A stretch of 64,000 nucleotides of DNA from Streptomyces sp. 1222.5. GTDB lineage: Bacteria; Actinomycetota; Actinomycetes; Streptomycetales; Streptomycetaceae. This document shows, one piece after another, positions 38,398 through 45,724 of the stretch. The stretch covers positions 4,588,001 to 4,652,000 of the forward strand of contig NZ_FNSZ01000001.1 of the NCBI RefSeq assembly GCF_900105245.1, written 5' to 3'. Position 1 is the stretch's first letter. Every line of letters starts with the position of its first letter. The notes beneath the pieces were generated by a model. It had not been told where the DNA came from, searched no databases, and saw nothing but the letters and a program-made list of their open reading frames with translations. A program made the translations under genes and the position numbers.

Positions 38398-38646
38398 CTA
38401 CCAGCGGAACGTCCGCATGCGCATCGCGTGGCGCAGGCGCGCGGCCTTGGCGCGTCGCGGCTGGACCCGGGCGCGCAGCTCACGGGCCTCGGCGAGATCA
38501 CGGAGGAACTGGGCGCGCCGGCGCCGGCGCTCGGCGTCCGTCTCGGGTGCCGTGCGATCGCGGACCCGGGCGCCGGGTGTCGCCGGCGCGGCCGAGTCCT
38601 TGGTGTTCCCGGGCGCGTCCTCGGGAAGATCAGGCAGATCAGGCAC
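38398..38646 (-). CDS. small basic protein, function unknown
   Basis: This 82-residue protein begins PDLPDLPEDAPGNTKD and ends in an Arg-rich helix (DAERRRRRAQFLRDLAEARELRARVQPRRAKAARLRHAMRMR). GTG 38646 has a weak upstream site. It is divergent from upp. The basic helix suggests RNA or DNA contact. I do not recognise the family. Confidence 0.6.
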   Translation of the reverse strand: MPDLPDLPEDAPGNTKDSAAPATPGARVRDRTAPETDAERRRRRAQFLRDLAEARELRARVQPRRAKAARLRHAMRMRTFRW

Positions 38647-38740
38647 GTCACACCACCCCAGTCCGTCCCTCCCACTTTCCCTCTTATGGGCGGTTTGACG
38701 CCAGCACGATGGAGCGCGTGGCGCAGGTACCGTTGTGGGC

Positions 38741-39376
38741 ATGCGTCTCCACGTCGTCGACCACCCCCTGGTCGCCCACAAGCTCACCACGCTGCGCGAC
38801 CAGCGCACGGACTCTCCCACCTTCCGCAGGCTGGCCGACGAACTCGTCACCCTGCTCGCCTACGAGGCCACGCGGGACGTGCGCACCGAGGCGGTCGACA
38901 TCGAGACCCCGGTGGCCAGGACCACCGGGGTCAAGCTCGCCCGGCCGCGCCCGCTGGTCGTGCCGATCCTGCGGGCCGGGCTCGGCATGCTGGACGGCAT
39001 GGTGCGGCTGCTGCCGACGGCCGAGGTGGGCTTCCTGGGCATGATCCGCAACGAGGAGACCCTGGAGGCCTCCACGTACGCGACGCGCATGCCCGAGGAC
39101 CTCTCCGGCCGCCAGGTGTACGTCCTGGACCCGATGCTGGCCACCGGCGGCACGCTGGTCGCGGCGATCCGCGAGCTGATCAAGCGCGGCGCCGACGACG
39201 TGACGGCCGTGGTCCTGCTCGCCGCCCCCGAAGGCGTCGAGGTCATGGAGCGCGAGCTGGCGGGCACCCCGGTGACGGTCGTGACGGCGGCGGTGGACGA
39301 CCACCTCAACGAGCACGGCTACATCATCCCGGGCCTCGGCGACGCGGGCGACCGCCTGTACGGCGCGGCCGAGTAA
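38741..39376 (+). CDS. upp: uracil phosphoribosyltransferase
   Basis: This 211-residue salvage enzyme makes UMP from uracil and PRPP. The start MRLHVVDHPLVAHKLTTLRD is typical. The PRPP loop DPMLATGGT is at 130-138, and the uracil-binding C-terminus YIIPGLGDAGDRL is present. ATG 38741 has no ribosome site but lies seven bases after TACCGT, suggesting a leaderless transcript. Length is normal. Confidence 0.96.
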   Translation: MRLHVVDHPLVAHKLTTLRDQRTDSPTFRRLADELVTLLAYEATRDVRTEAVDIETPVARTTGVKLARPRPLVVPILRAGLGMLDGMVRLLPTAEVGFLGMIRNEETLEASTYATRMPEDLSGRQVYVLDPMLATGGTLVAAIRELIKRGADDVTAVVLLAAPEGVEVMERELAGTPVTVVTAAVDDHLNEHGYIIPGLGDAGDRLYGAAE

Positions 39377-39404
39377 CCACCCCGATCAGCGCCCCACAAG
39401 GGGC

Positions 39405-39719
39405 GCCCGTCAGGGGCGCGGGGGAACTGCGCGACGAGCCACGGCGAACCCGCGGCCGAAGAACGACGCCCGGGGGGCGCCCCGCAGGCAGCGGCGGGGA
39501 ACTGCGCGACCGGCCACGACCGGCCGCCGGCGGAAGAACGACGCCCATGGCGCCCCGTCAGGGGCGCGGGGAACTGCGCGACCAGCCACGACCGGTCGGC
39601 ACCCGAGGCACGGCGCGCGGTTTCCCCGCCCAAGCCCCGCGGGGAGCTGCGCGACCAGCCGCGACTGACCGGGCACTCGAAGAACGGCGCGCGGTTTCCC
39701 CGGCCAAGCCCCGCAGGGC
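39405..39719. repeat. four tandem copies of a ~73-bp Streptomyces-type repeat
   Basis: GGGGAACTGCGCGAC starts at 39421, 39496, 39568 and (as GGGGAGCTGCGCGAC) 39641, i.e. periods of 75, 72 and 73 bp. Each is followed by CCAGCCACGAC-like and GAAGAACGACGCC-like blocks and short GC palindromes. This 343-bp gap between convergent upp and the LytR_C gene has no gene. Similar interspersed units are frequent between Streptomyces genes. Confidence 0.8.
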
Positions 39720-40355
39720 TCAGCAGGCCTTCTTCGGGCGATCCGCCGAAGCCGCGGGAGCCGTCAGCGCCGTCAGCGCCTGCTGGGCCGCCGCCGGCTT
39801 GGCCAGCTCCTTGAACGCGTCCCCGATGATCAGGTCGAGGGCGGCCCCCTTGCGCCCGGCGTCCGTGCGGCGCTCGGCGTCGGCGAGCTGCGTGGCGAGC
39901 ACCGGCAGCGAGGTGTCCTGCGCGGTGACGGGACCGAGGAGCATCCCCGTGCCCTTGATCTTCTTGTCGAACTCCTTCGCCGCGTTGCCCACGTCGCCGA
40001 TCTTGAAGCCGCGCTTCTTCAGCTCGTCCGCGGTCTTCTTGGCGAGCCCGCTGCGGGCGGTGGCGTTGTAGACGTTCACGGTGATCCCGCCCGGTGCGGG
40101 CACGTCCTTCACCCGGGCCGCCGCGGCGGCCTTGGTACGGCACTCCGTCTTCGTACCGGACGCCGTGGACTTCTTGCCGCCGGAGAAGACGTCGATGAGC
40201 TGCAGGGTGCCCCAGCCGACCAGCCCGAGCACCGCGACGGACGCCACCACGGCGGCCACGAGCCTGGCCCGGCGCCGGGGAGGGCGCATCCGAGGGTATT
40301 TGTCCCCCGTGATCCGGTACTTGCCGCCCATGCCGGGGGGCGTCAGCATGCTCAT
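39720..40355 (-). CDS. LytR_C-domain membrane protein
   Basis: This 211-residue protein has a short cytoplasmic Arg-rich segment, one membrane helix (about 33-54) and an outer LytR C-terminal domain (PF13399-like: GGITVNVYNATARSGLAKKTADELKKRGFKIGDVGNA). It probably binds cell-wall material. It lacks the LytR-CpsA-Psr catalytic domain. The stop lies at the edge of the repeat tract. Confidence 0.85.
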   Translation of the reverse strand: MSMLTPPGMGGKYRITGDKYPRMRPPRRRARLVAAVVASVAVLGLVGWGTLQLIDVFSGGKKSTASGTKTECRTKAAAAARVKDVPAPGGITVNVYNATARSGLAKKTADELKKRGFKIGDVGNAAKEFDKKIKGTGMLLGPVTAQDTSLPVLATQLADAERRTDAGRKGAALDLIIGDAFKELAKPAAAQQALTALTAPAASADRPKKAC

Positions 40356-40453
40356 GGGCGCAGCGTAGTGCGCCCGAGCGGCGATGCCTATTAGATGATC
40401 AGTCGATGCCGCTCAGCGGAACCCGAAAGGGCCAACGGCCGTGTCGCGCCGGG

Positions 40454-40750
40454 TCAGTCGAGTTCGAGCACGCGCGCGTGCAGCACCTGGCGCTGCTGGA
40501 GGGCCGCACGGACCGCGCGGTGCAGGCCGTCCTCCAGGTACAGGTCGCCCTGCCACTTGACGACGTGCGCGAAGAGATCGCCGTAGAACGTCGAGTCCTC
40601 CGCCAGCAGTGTCTCCAGGTCGAGCTGCTGCTTGGTGGTCACGAGCTGATCGAGGCGGACCGGGCGCGGCGCGACGTCCGCCCACTGCCGGGTGCTTTCC
40701 CGGCCGTGGTCGGGGTACGGCCGGCCGTTTCCGATGCGCTTGAAGATCAC
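40454..40750 (-). CDS. ParB/VapB-like conserved small protein
   Basis: This 98-residue protein is extremely regular among actinomycetes as I remember it. It starts MIFKRIGNGRPYPDHGREST. It ends LYLEDGLHRAVRAALQQRQVLHARVLELD, where DGLHRAVRAAL resembles the DGHHR motif of ParB-type nucleotide-binding folds. Databases often label it a VapB-family antitoxin, but no toxin gene is adjacent. It is divergent from the HerA-like ATPase. Confidence 0.72.
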   Translation of the reverse strand: MIFKRIGNGRPYPDHGRESTRQWADVAPRPVRLDQLVTTKQQLDLETLLAEDSTFYGDLFAHVVKWQGDLYLEDGLHRAVRAALQQRQVLHARVLELD

Positions 40751-40864
40751 ACGGAAAGCCTACCGGTCAAGACGTTCCGGGCGCAGCCATGGCGGCGGAG
40801 TGCGACGCTTGAAAAGGTGCCGCAAAACGGCCAAACGGGCTACTACCGGGAACAGGGGCCTGCG

Positions 40865-42436
40865 ATGAGTGACAGCGAGACCGCTCCGCCCGCCACCCCT
40901 GAGGGGGCCGACGCACTCCCCGCGGAGGCGCAAAAGATCGCTTCCGGCTACGCGTTCACCGGCCCCGCCCTCGACCTGGGCGCCCTCCTGTGGGACGGGC
41001 GGTGCCACGCCGGCGCGCCGGTCCGCATCCCACTGCCCATGCTCAACCGGCACGGTCTGGTCGCGGGCGCCACCGGCACCGGCAAGACCAAGACCCTCCA
41101 GCTGATCGCGGAGCAGCTGTCGGCGCAGGGCGTGCCGGTGTTCCTCGCGGACATCAAGGGGGACCTGTCCGGCATCGCGCGGCCGGGGCAGGAGGGTGAC
41201 CGGGTGCGGAAGCGGTCCGGCGAGGTCGGCCAGGAGTGGACCCCGGCCGGCTTCCCGGCGGAGTTCTTCGCGCTCGGCGGCCTCGGTCACGGCATCCCGG
41301 TGCGCGCCACGGTCACCAGCTTCGGCCCGGTGCTGCTGTCCAAGGTGCTGCGGCTCAACCAGACCCAGGAACAGTCCCTCGGCCTGATCTTCCACTACGC
41401 CGACACCAAGGGCCTGGAGCTGGTCGACCTCAAGGACCTGCGGGCGGTCGTCGCCTTCCTCGCCTCCGACGAGGGCCGGGCCGAGCTGAAGGACATCGGC
41501 GGCCTGTCGAACGCGACGGCCGGGGTGATCCTGCGTTCCCTGACCGCGTTCGAGGCGCAGGGCATGGCCGACTTCTTCGGTGAGCCGGAGTTCGACACGG
41601 CCGGCTTCCTGCGTACGGCCGAGGACGGCCGGGGCGTCGTCTCCGTCCTCGAACTCGCGGCCGTGCAGGACAGGCCGCAGCTGTTCTCGACGTTCCTGAT
41701 GTGGCTGCTGGCCGACCTCTTCCACGACCTGCCCGAGATCGGCGACGCGGACAGGCCCCGGCTGGTCTTCTTCTTCGACGAGGCGCATCTGCTGTTCGAC
41801 GACGCCTCCAGGGCGTTCCTGGACTCGATCACGCAGACCGTGCGGCTGATCCGTTCCAAGGGCGTCGGCGTCTTCTTCGTCACCCAGACCCCGAAGGACG
41901 TGCCCGCCGACGTCCTCGGCCAGCTCGGCAACCGCGTCCAGCACGCCCTGCGCGCCTTCACCCCCGACGACCAGAAGGCGCTGAAGGCCACCGTGCAGAC
42001 CTTCCCCAGGTCGGCGTACGACCTGGAGGAGCTGCTCACCGGTCTGGGCACCGGTGAGGCCGTGGTGACGGTCCTCAGCGAGAACGGGGCCCCCACCCCG
42101 GTCGCCGCCACCCGGCTGCGGGCCCCGGAGTCCCTGATGGGCCCGGTGGACCCGGCCGAACTGGACCGGGCGGTCCGCGACTCCTCGCTCTACGGCCGTT
42201 ATGCACAGGCTGTGGACCGCGAGTCGGCGTTCGAGCGGCTGCGCGCACGGCCGGCGCCGGCCGAGGCCCCGGCGTCAGCGCCCGCCACGGCCCCGAAGGC
42301 CCCGAAGGAGGAGCCGTCGCTGGTCGAGCAGGTGGTGGGCAGCGGGATGTTCAAGTCCCTGGCCCGTTCGGTCGGCACCCAGATCGGCCGCGAGATCACC
42401 CGCTCCCTGTTCGGCACGGCCCGGCGGAGGCGGTAG
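40865..42436 (+). CDS. HerA-like ATPase (DUF853)
   Basis: This 523-residue P-loop ATPase has Walker A GATGTGKT (residues 68-75), a DIKGDLSGIA segment typical of DUF853, Walker B RLVFFFDEAH near 300, and an Arg-finger-like region with FFVTQTPKDVPADVLGQLGNRVQHALRAF. The C-terminal part is Ala/Pro-rich, ending in a basic tail. Such HerA/FtsK relatives move DNA or remodel complexes. No nuclease partner (NurA) is adjacent. ATG 40865 follows CAGGGG. Confidence 0.88.
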   Translation: MSDSETAPPATPEGADALPAEAQKIASGYAFTGPALDLGALLWDGRCHAGAPVRIPLPMLNRHGLVAGATGTGKTKTLQLIAEQLSAQGVPVFLADIKGDLSGIARPGQEGDRVRKRSGEVGQEWTPAGFPAEFFALGGLGHGIPVRATVTSFGPVLLSKVLRLNQTQEQSLGLIFHYADTKGLELVDLKDLRAVVAFLASDEGRAELKDIGGLSNATAGVILRSLTAFEAQGMADFFGEPEFDTAGFLRTAEDGRGVVSVLELAAVQDRPQLFSTFLMWLLADLFHDLPEIGDADRPRLVFFFDEAHLLFDDASRAFLDSITQTVRLIRSKGVGVFFVTQTPKDVPADVLGQLGNRVQHALRAFTPDDQKALKATVQTFPRSAYDLEELLTGLGTGEAVVTVLSENGAPTPVAATRLRAPESLMGPVDPAELDRAVRDSSLYGRYAQAVDRESAFERLRARPAPAEAPASAPATAPKAPKEEPSLVEQVVGSGMFKSLARSVGTQIGREITRSLFGTARRRR

Positions 42437-42457
42437 CCCGCCCCCGCCGGACGCGGT

Positions 42458-42583
42458 TCAGCGGTCCCGCTGCTCGGGTGGCCGCTGGGCCTCCGGCCGC
42501 CGGTGGTCCGGCTTGGCCGTGGCGGTGCGCCTGGCCTCGGCGCGCAGCAGGGCGCGCAGGACGGCGTAGGGATCCATGGGCAT
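42458..42583 (-). CDS. 41-residue conserved-looking peptide
   Basis: MPMDPYAVLRALLRAEARRT followed by a Lys/Arg/Pro-rich tail. ATG 42583 has AAGGAG ten bases upstream. The frame has good third-position GC. It may be coupled to the secreted-protein gene upstream. Function unknown. Confidence 0.5.
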   Translation of the reverse strand: MPMDPYAVLRALLRAEARRTATAKPDHRRPEAQRPPEQRDR

Positions 42584-42637
42584 GACGGTGCTGCTCCTTG
42601 CGTCGAGCCGACTGACCTGTGCGGGGGCGCGGGTCTG

Positions 42638-42958
42638 TCAGCAGCGCAGGACCACCGTGCGCAGCAGGGACGGGGCGTACGGCGTCCCCGGCGCCGAGTG
42701 GCGCACGGGTGCGGCGGGCCGGGCGGGCGCCGGGTCGGGCAGGGGCGCGGGACGTTCGGGCACGTCGGCCCGGTGGACGGCGCGGGCGGGCGGCCGCAGC
42801 GCCGTGTCGAGGACCTCGTGCTCGGCGGTCTCGGCGGCCACGGTGAGCGACGGGGCCGCGAGGGCCTGCACATGGGCGCCGGGCACCCACAGGGCGAGGA
42901 GCAGCACGAGCACCCGCAGCCAGGCACGGCCTTCGGGGATGTTCGCGGTCCTGCTCAC
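42638..42958 (-). CDS. small secreted or membrane-anchored protein
   Basis: This 106-residue protein starts at GTG 42958 after GGGGAGA. An N-terminal hydrophobic helix (AWLRVLVLLLALWVPGAHVQALAA) is probably a signal peptide or anchor. The remainder is Pro/Ala/Arg-rich and ends LRTVVLRC. No family recognised. Confidence 0.6.
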   Translation of the reverse strand: MSRTANIPEGRAWLRVLVLLLALWVPGAHVQALAAPSLTVAAETAEHEVLDTALRPPARAVHRADVPERPAPLPDPAPARPAAPVRHSAPGTPYAPSLLRTVVLRC

Positions 42959-43088
42959 ATCGGGTGTCTCCCCGGGACGGAGGGGGAGCGCAGCACCTCG
43001 TGCGCCGGATTCGCTGGCTCGGCGTACCGGCGGGGCGCCCGGTTGACGCGGGCGGGGAGTTCACCGGACCGGGCCGGGCGGCGGCCGG

Positions 43089-43757
43089 TCACACGTTCTG
43101 CGGCACCTGCCGGGCGACCGAGCGGATGCGGAACGCCGTGACGATCTCGACGACGCCCACCGCGATCAGCCAGATGCCGCCGACGACGGTGAGCACGGTG
43201 ACGGACTCGAAGGGCGAGACGATGAGCACGACGCCCGCGAGGAAGGTGACGATCCCGAGGAAGATCTGCCAGCCGCGGGCCGGCATCCGGGAGTCGTGGG
43301 CGGCGGCGAGGATCTGGGTGATGCCGCGGATGAGCCAGCCGATGCCGATCCACAGGGCGAGCAGCAGGATCGACTCCATGGGGCCGCGGAAGCAGAACAG
43401 GCCGAGCAGGATCGACAGGGCACCGCTGATGAAGGCCAGCACGCGCAGGGAGGTCGTCCTGTGTGTGCCGAAGGCGGCCGCCAGCTGGAAGACTCCGCTG
43501 ATCAGCAGGTAGATGCCGAAGAGGACACCGGCCGCGAGCAGGGAGGGGCCGGGCCAGATCAGCACCAGGATCCCGAGGATCAGGGAGACGACGCCGGTCA
43601 GCAGGACGAGCTGCCAGGCGGCCTGCGACAGGGCGTGGAGGGGGCCTTCGAACGCCGGCTCGGGCTCATGGCGGGCGCCGGGCGGGTGTCCCGCGTGGAC
43701 GTGCCGGTCGTCGTACTCGCGACCCCATCCGGGGCCGCTGCTCGGTGCCTCGGTCAT
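43089..43757 (-). CDS. HdeD-type (DUF308) membrane protein
   Basis: This 222-residue protein has a short polar N-terminus followed by six hydrophobic helices in three pairs (WQLVLLTGVVSLILGILVLIWP, LRVLAFISGALSILLGLFCFRGP, WQIFLGIVTFLAGVVLIVSPF). This is the repeat structure of HdeD/DUF308 proteins. Relatives are linked to acid or general stress. ATG 43757 lacks a strong ribosome site. Confidence 0.82.
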   Translation of the reverse strand: MTEAPSSGPGWGREYDDRHVHAGHPPGARHEPEPAFEGPLHALSQAAWQLVLLTGVVSLILGILVLIWPGPSLLAAGVLFGIYLLISGVFQLAAAFGTHRTTSLRVLAFISGALSILLGLFCFRGPMESILLLALWIGIGWLIRGITQILAAAHDSRMPARGWQIFLGIVTFLAGVVLIVSPFESVTVLTVVGGIWLIAVGVVEIVTAFRIRSVARQVPQNV

Positions 43758-43823
43758 GGTCCATGCTGCGAACACGTGACGGCGTTCCGCCACTCGGGTG
43801 GGCCACCCGGCTTACCGGGCCCC

Positions 43824-44417
43824 TCAGCCGCCCGCGGCCTTGGCGGCCTTCGCCGCCGCCTTCATCTCCTGCTTGTGCGCGCGCACCTTGGCCAGCGACT
43901 CCGGCCCGGTGATGTCGGCGACGGACCGGAAGGACTTCGCCTCGCCGTACGCGCCCGCGGCCTCCCGCCAGCCCTTGGGTGCGACCCCGAGCTGCTTGCC
44001 GAGGAGCGCGAGGAAGATCTGCGCCTTCTGCCGGCCGAACCCCGGCAGGTCCTCCAGCCGCTTCAGCAGCTCCGCCCCGCTCGCGCAGCCCCGCCACACG
44101 GCCTCGGGGTCGCCGTCGTAGTGCTCGGTCAGGTACTGGCACAGCTGCTGGACGCGCTTGGCCATCGAGCCGGGGTAGCGGTGGACGGCGGGCTTCTCGG
44201 AGAGCAGCGCGGCGAAGGCCTCGGGGTCCATCGCCGCGATCTCGTGCGCGTCCAGGTCCGCGGTGCCGAGCCGGTCGGCGATGGTCCGGGGCCCCTTGAA
44301 CGCCCACTCCATGGGCACCTGCTGGTCGAGCAGCATCCCCACCAGCGCGGCGAGCGGCGACCGCCCGAGCAGCGCGTCGGCCTCGGGATCCTGGGCGAGA
44401 TGCACGGTGACGTCCAT
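43824..44417 (-). CDS. HhH-GPD-type DNA repair protein
   Basis: This 197-residue protein has a helix-hairpin-helix LEDLPGFGRQKAQIFLALLG and the upstream helices GMLLDQQVPMEWAFKGPRTI of the HhH-GPD superfamily of base-excision glycosylases. A downstream Asp in FRSVADITGP may be catalytic. No iron-sulfur cysteines are seen. The Lys/Ala-rich C-terminus could contact DNA. Substrate base unknown. Confidence 0.85.
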   Translation of the reverse strand: MDVTVHLAQDPEADALLGRSPLAALVGMLLDQQVPMEWAFKGPRTIADRLGTADLDAHEIAAMDPEAFAALLSEKPAVHRYPGSMAKRVQQLCQYLTEHYDGDPEAVWRGCASGAELLKRLEDLPGFGRQKAQIFLALLGKQLGVAPKGWREAAGAYGEAKSFRSVADITGPESLAKVRAHKQEMKAAAKAAKAAGG

Positions 44418-44924
44418 GGGTCGATGATCCCCCGCCGCCGCCCGGCCCGCGCGCCCGGCCCTGCCCGGGGCCCACGCCGTTCGCCCGGTACGCCCGGAGC
44501 GCCGCGTCCGGTGGGCCCCGGGGGCCCGGGTTCGGACTCGCTCGATCGGCGTGCTCGGCTCGTGCGCTCGGGGCACGCTTCCCGGCCCGCGTGGCGGGTG
44601 TGGCCCAAGGCCGTTGGTCAGGACCCGCTCGGTCCGCGTGCGTGCCCGCGTTCCCGGTTCGCGGTTCGGCGTGTCCCAGGGCCCCGGGTCGCGCGCCGTG
44701 CGCCTGCCAGGACCGGGCGTCCACGCCTTCGCGGGCGCCGGGCCGGGTCTCGCGTCGGCGGGCGTGCCCCGACCCCTGGGTTCGGGCTGCCCCTCTCTCC
44801 GGTCATCCGGTCCGTCCGCCCGGACAGCGTGTCCTCGGCCCGTGTGCTCCGTGCGGGCCAGGGTTCCGCATCGGGTCGGCCCGCCGGGGGCGACGGTGGC
44901 CGCCCGCGGCGCCTGGCGCTCCGG
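44418..44924. other. 507-bp GC-rich gap without a recognised gene
   Basis: This stretch separates the glycosylase gene start from the siderophore-interacting protein stop. Several frames stay open for over 100 codons, but all are low-complexity R/P/G/A with no ribosome site or motif. It may hold the glycosylase promoter. No hairpin stands out. Confidence 0.5.
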
Positions 44925-45647
44925 TCAGTCCGCGCGCCAGTAGCCCAGGGCGTGCAGCCGCTGCTTCGGGACGCCCAGTTCTCTGCGGACGTACGACGCC
45001 AGCGTGCGGGTCGTCGTGGTGTCGCAGGCGATCCAGACGTACGGGTCGGGGGTCGCCGTGAGTACGGCGGGCAGTTCGGCACGGACCCGTTCGACCAGGT
45101 GGGCGCCCGCGTCCCGGCGCGGGACCTCGCGTATCTCGTGGCGGCCCGGGTCGGCGTGGGAGGGGAGACCGTCCAGGCCGCCCTCGAACCAGAGCGTCGC
45201 CGGTGCGGAACCCAGCACGCCGAGCAGGGAGTTGACGGCGGGCAGAGAGGCCGGGTCGCCGATCGCGACGAGGTGCGAGGGCGCGGGGTCGGGCCGCTGG
45301 AAGCCGGTGCCCTGCACGGTGGCCTCGATGGTGTCGCCGGGCCGTGCCGCCCGTGCCCAGTCGGAGGCGACGCCTTCGTGCAGGGCGAACTCCAGGGCGA
45401 AGGTGCCGGCCGCCGGGTCCGGGTCGACCAGGGTGTAGGCCCGCTGGTGCGGTCGGCCGTCGGCGGAGAACCACAGCCGTACCCACATCGTCGGGTGCAC
45501 CCCGGTCGCGGCGAGCAGCCCGCCGTCGCTCAGCCGCAGCCGCCGGTAGTCCGCGGTGACGTCCTCCGCCTCCGTGACCGTGAGCACGAAGTCCTTGGCA
45601 CGCAGCAGTTTGAGTACCGCGCCCTCCCAGCCCCGCCCCTGCCCCAT
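44925..45647 (-). CDS. siderophore-interacting protein (FAD/NAD(P)H reductase)
   Basis: This 240-residue flavin reductase releases iron from imported siderophores. The FAD-binding motif is HQRAYTLV, and the NAD(P)H domain includes LVAIGDPASLPAVNSLL and ends in RLHALGYWRAD, as in ViuB/SIP proteins. The ATG at 45647 follows GGAGGGG. An iron box lies 39-57 bases upstream of the start and is shared with the divergent acylase gene. Confidence 0.92.
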   Translation of the reverse strand: MGQGRGWEGAVLKLLRAKDFVLTVTEAEDVTADYRRLRLSDGGLLAATGVHPTMWVRLWFSADGRPHQRAYTLVDPDPAAGTFALEFALHEGVASDWARAARPGDTIEATVQGTGFQRPDPAPSHLVAIGDPASLPAVNSLLGVLGSAPATLWFEGGLDGLPSHADPGRHEIREVPRRDAGAHLVERVRAELPAVLTATPDPYVWIACDTTTTRTLASYVRRELGVPKQRLHALGYWRAD

Positions 45648-45685
45648 GACCCCTCCACGGTTCGCGTACGATTCCCCACCCATAC

Positions 45686-45704
45686 TTAGGCGAGGCTAAC
45701 CTAA
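45686..45704. promoter_or_regulatory. DmdR/IdeR iron box
   Basis: TTAGGCGAGGCTAACCTAA, a 19-bp near-palindrome differing in few positions from the actinobacterial consensus TTAGGTTAGGCTCACCTAA. It lies between the divergent siderophore-interacting protein and acylase genes, 20 bases before the acylase GTG. Confidence 0.88.
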
Positions 45705-45724
45705 AACGAAGGAGGGGCTCCCGG

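Noticed and set aside
44551..44943. Several rightward open frames in the gap before the siderophore-interacting gene
   Set aside because: No ribosome site, overlapping frames of equal length and compositionally biased translations.
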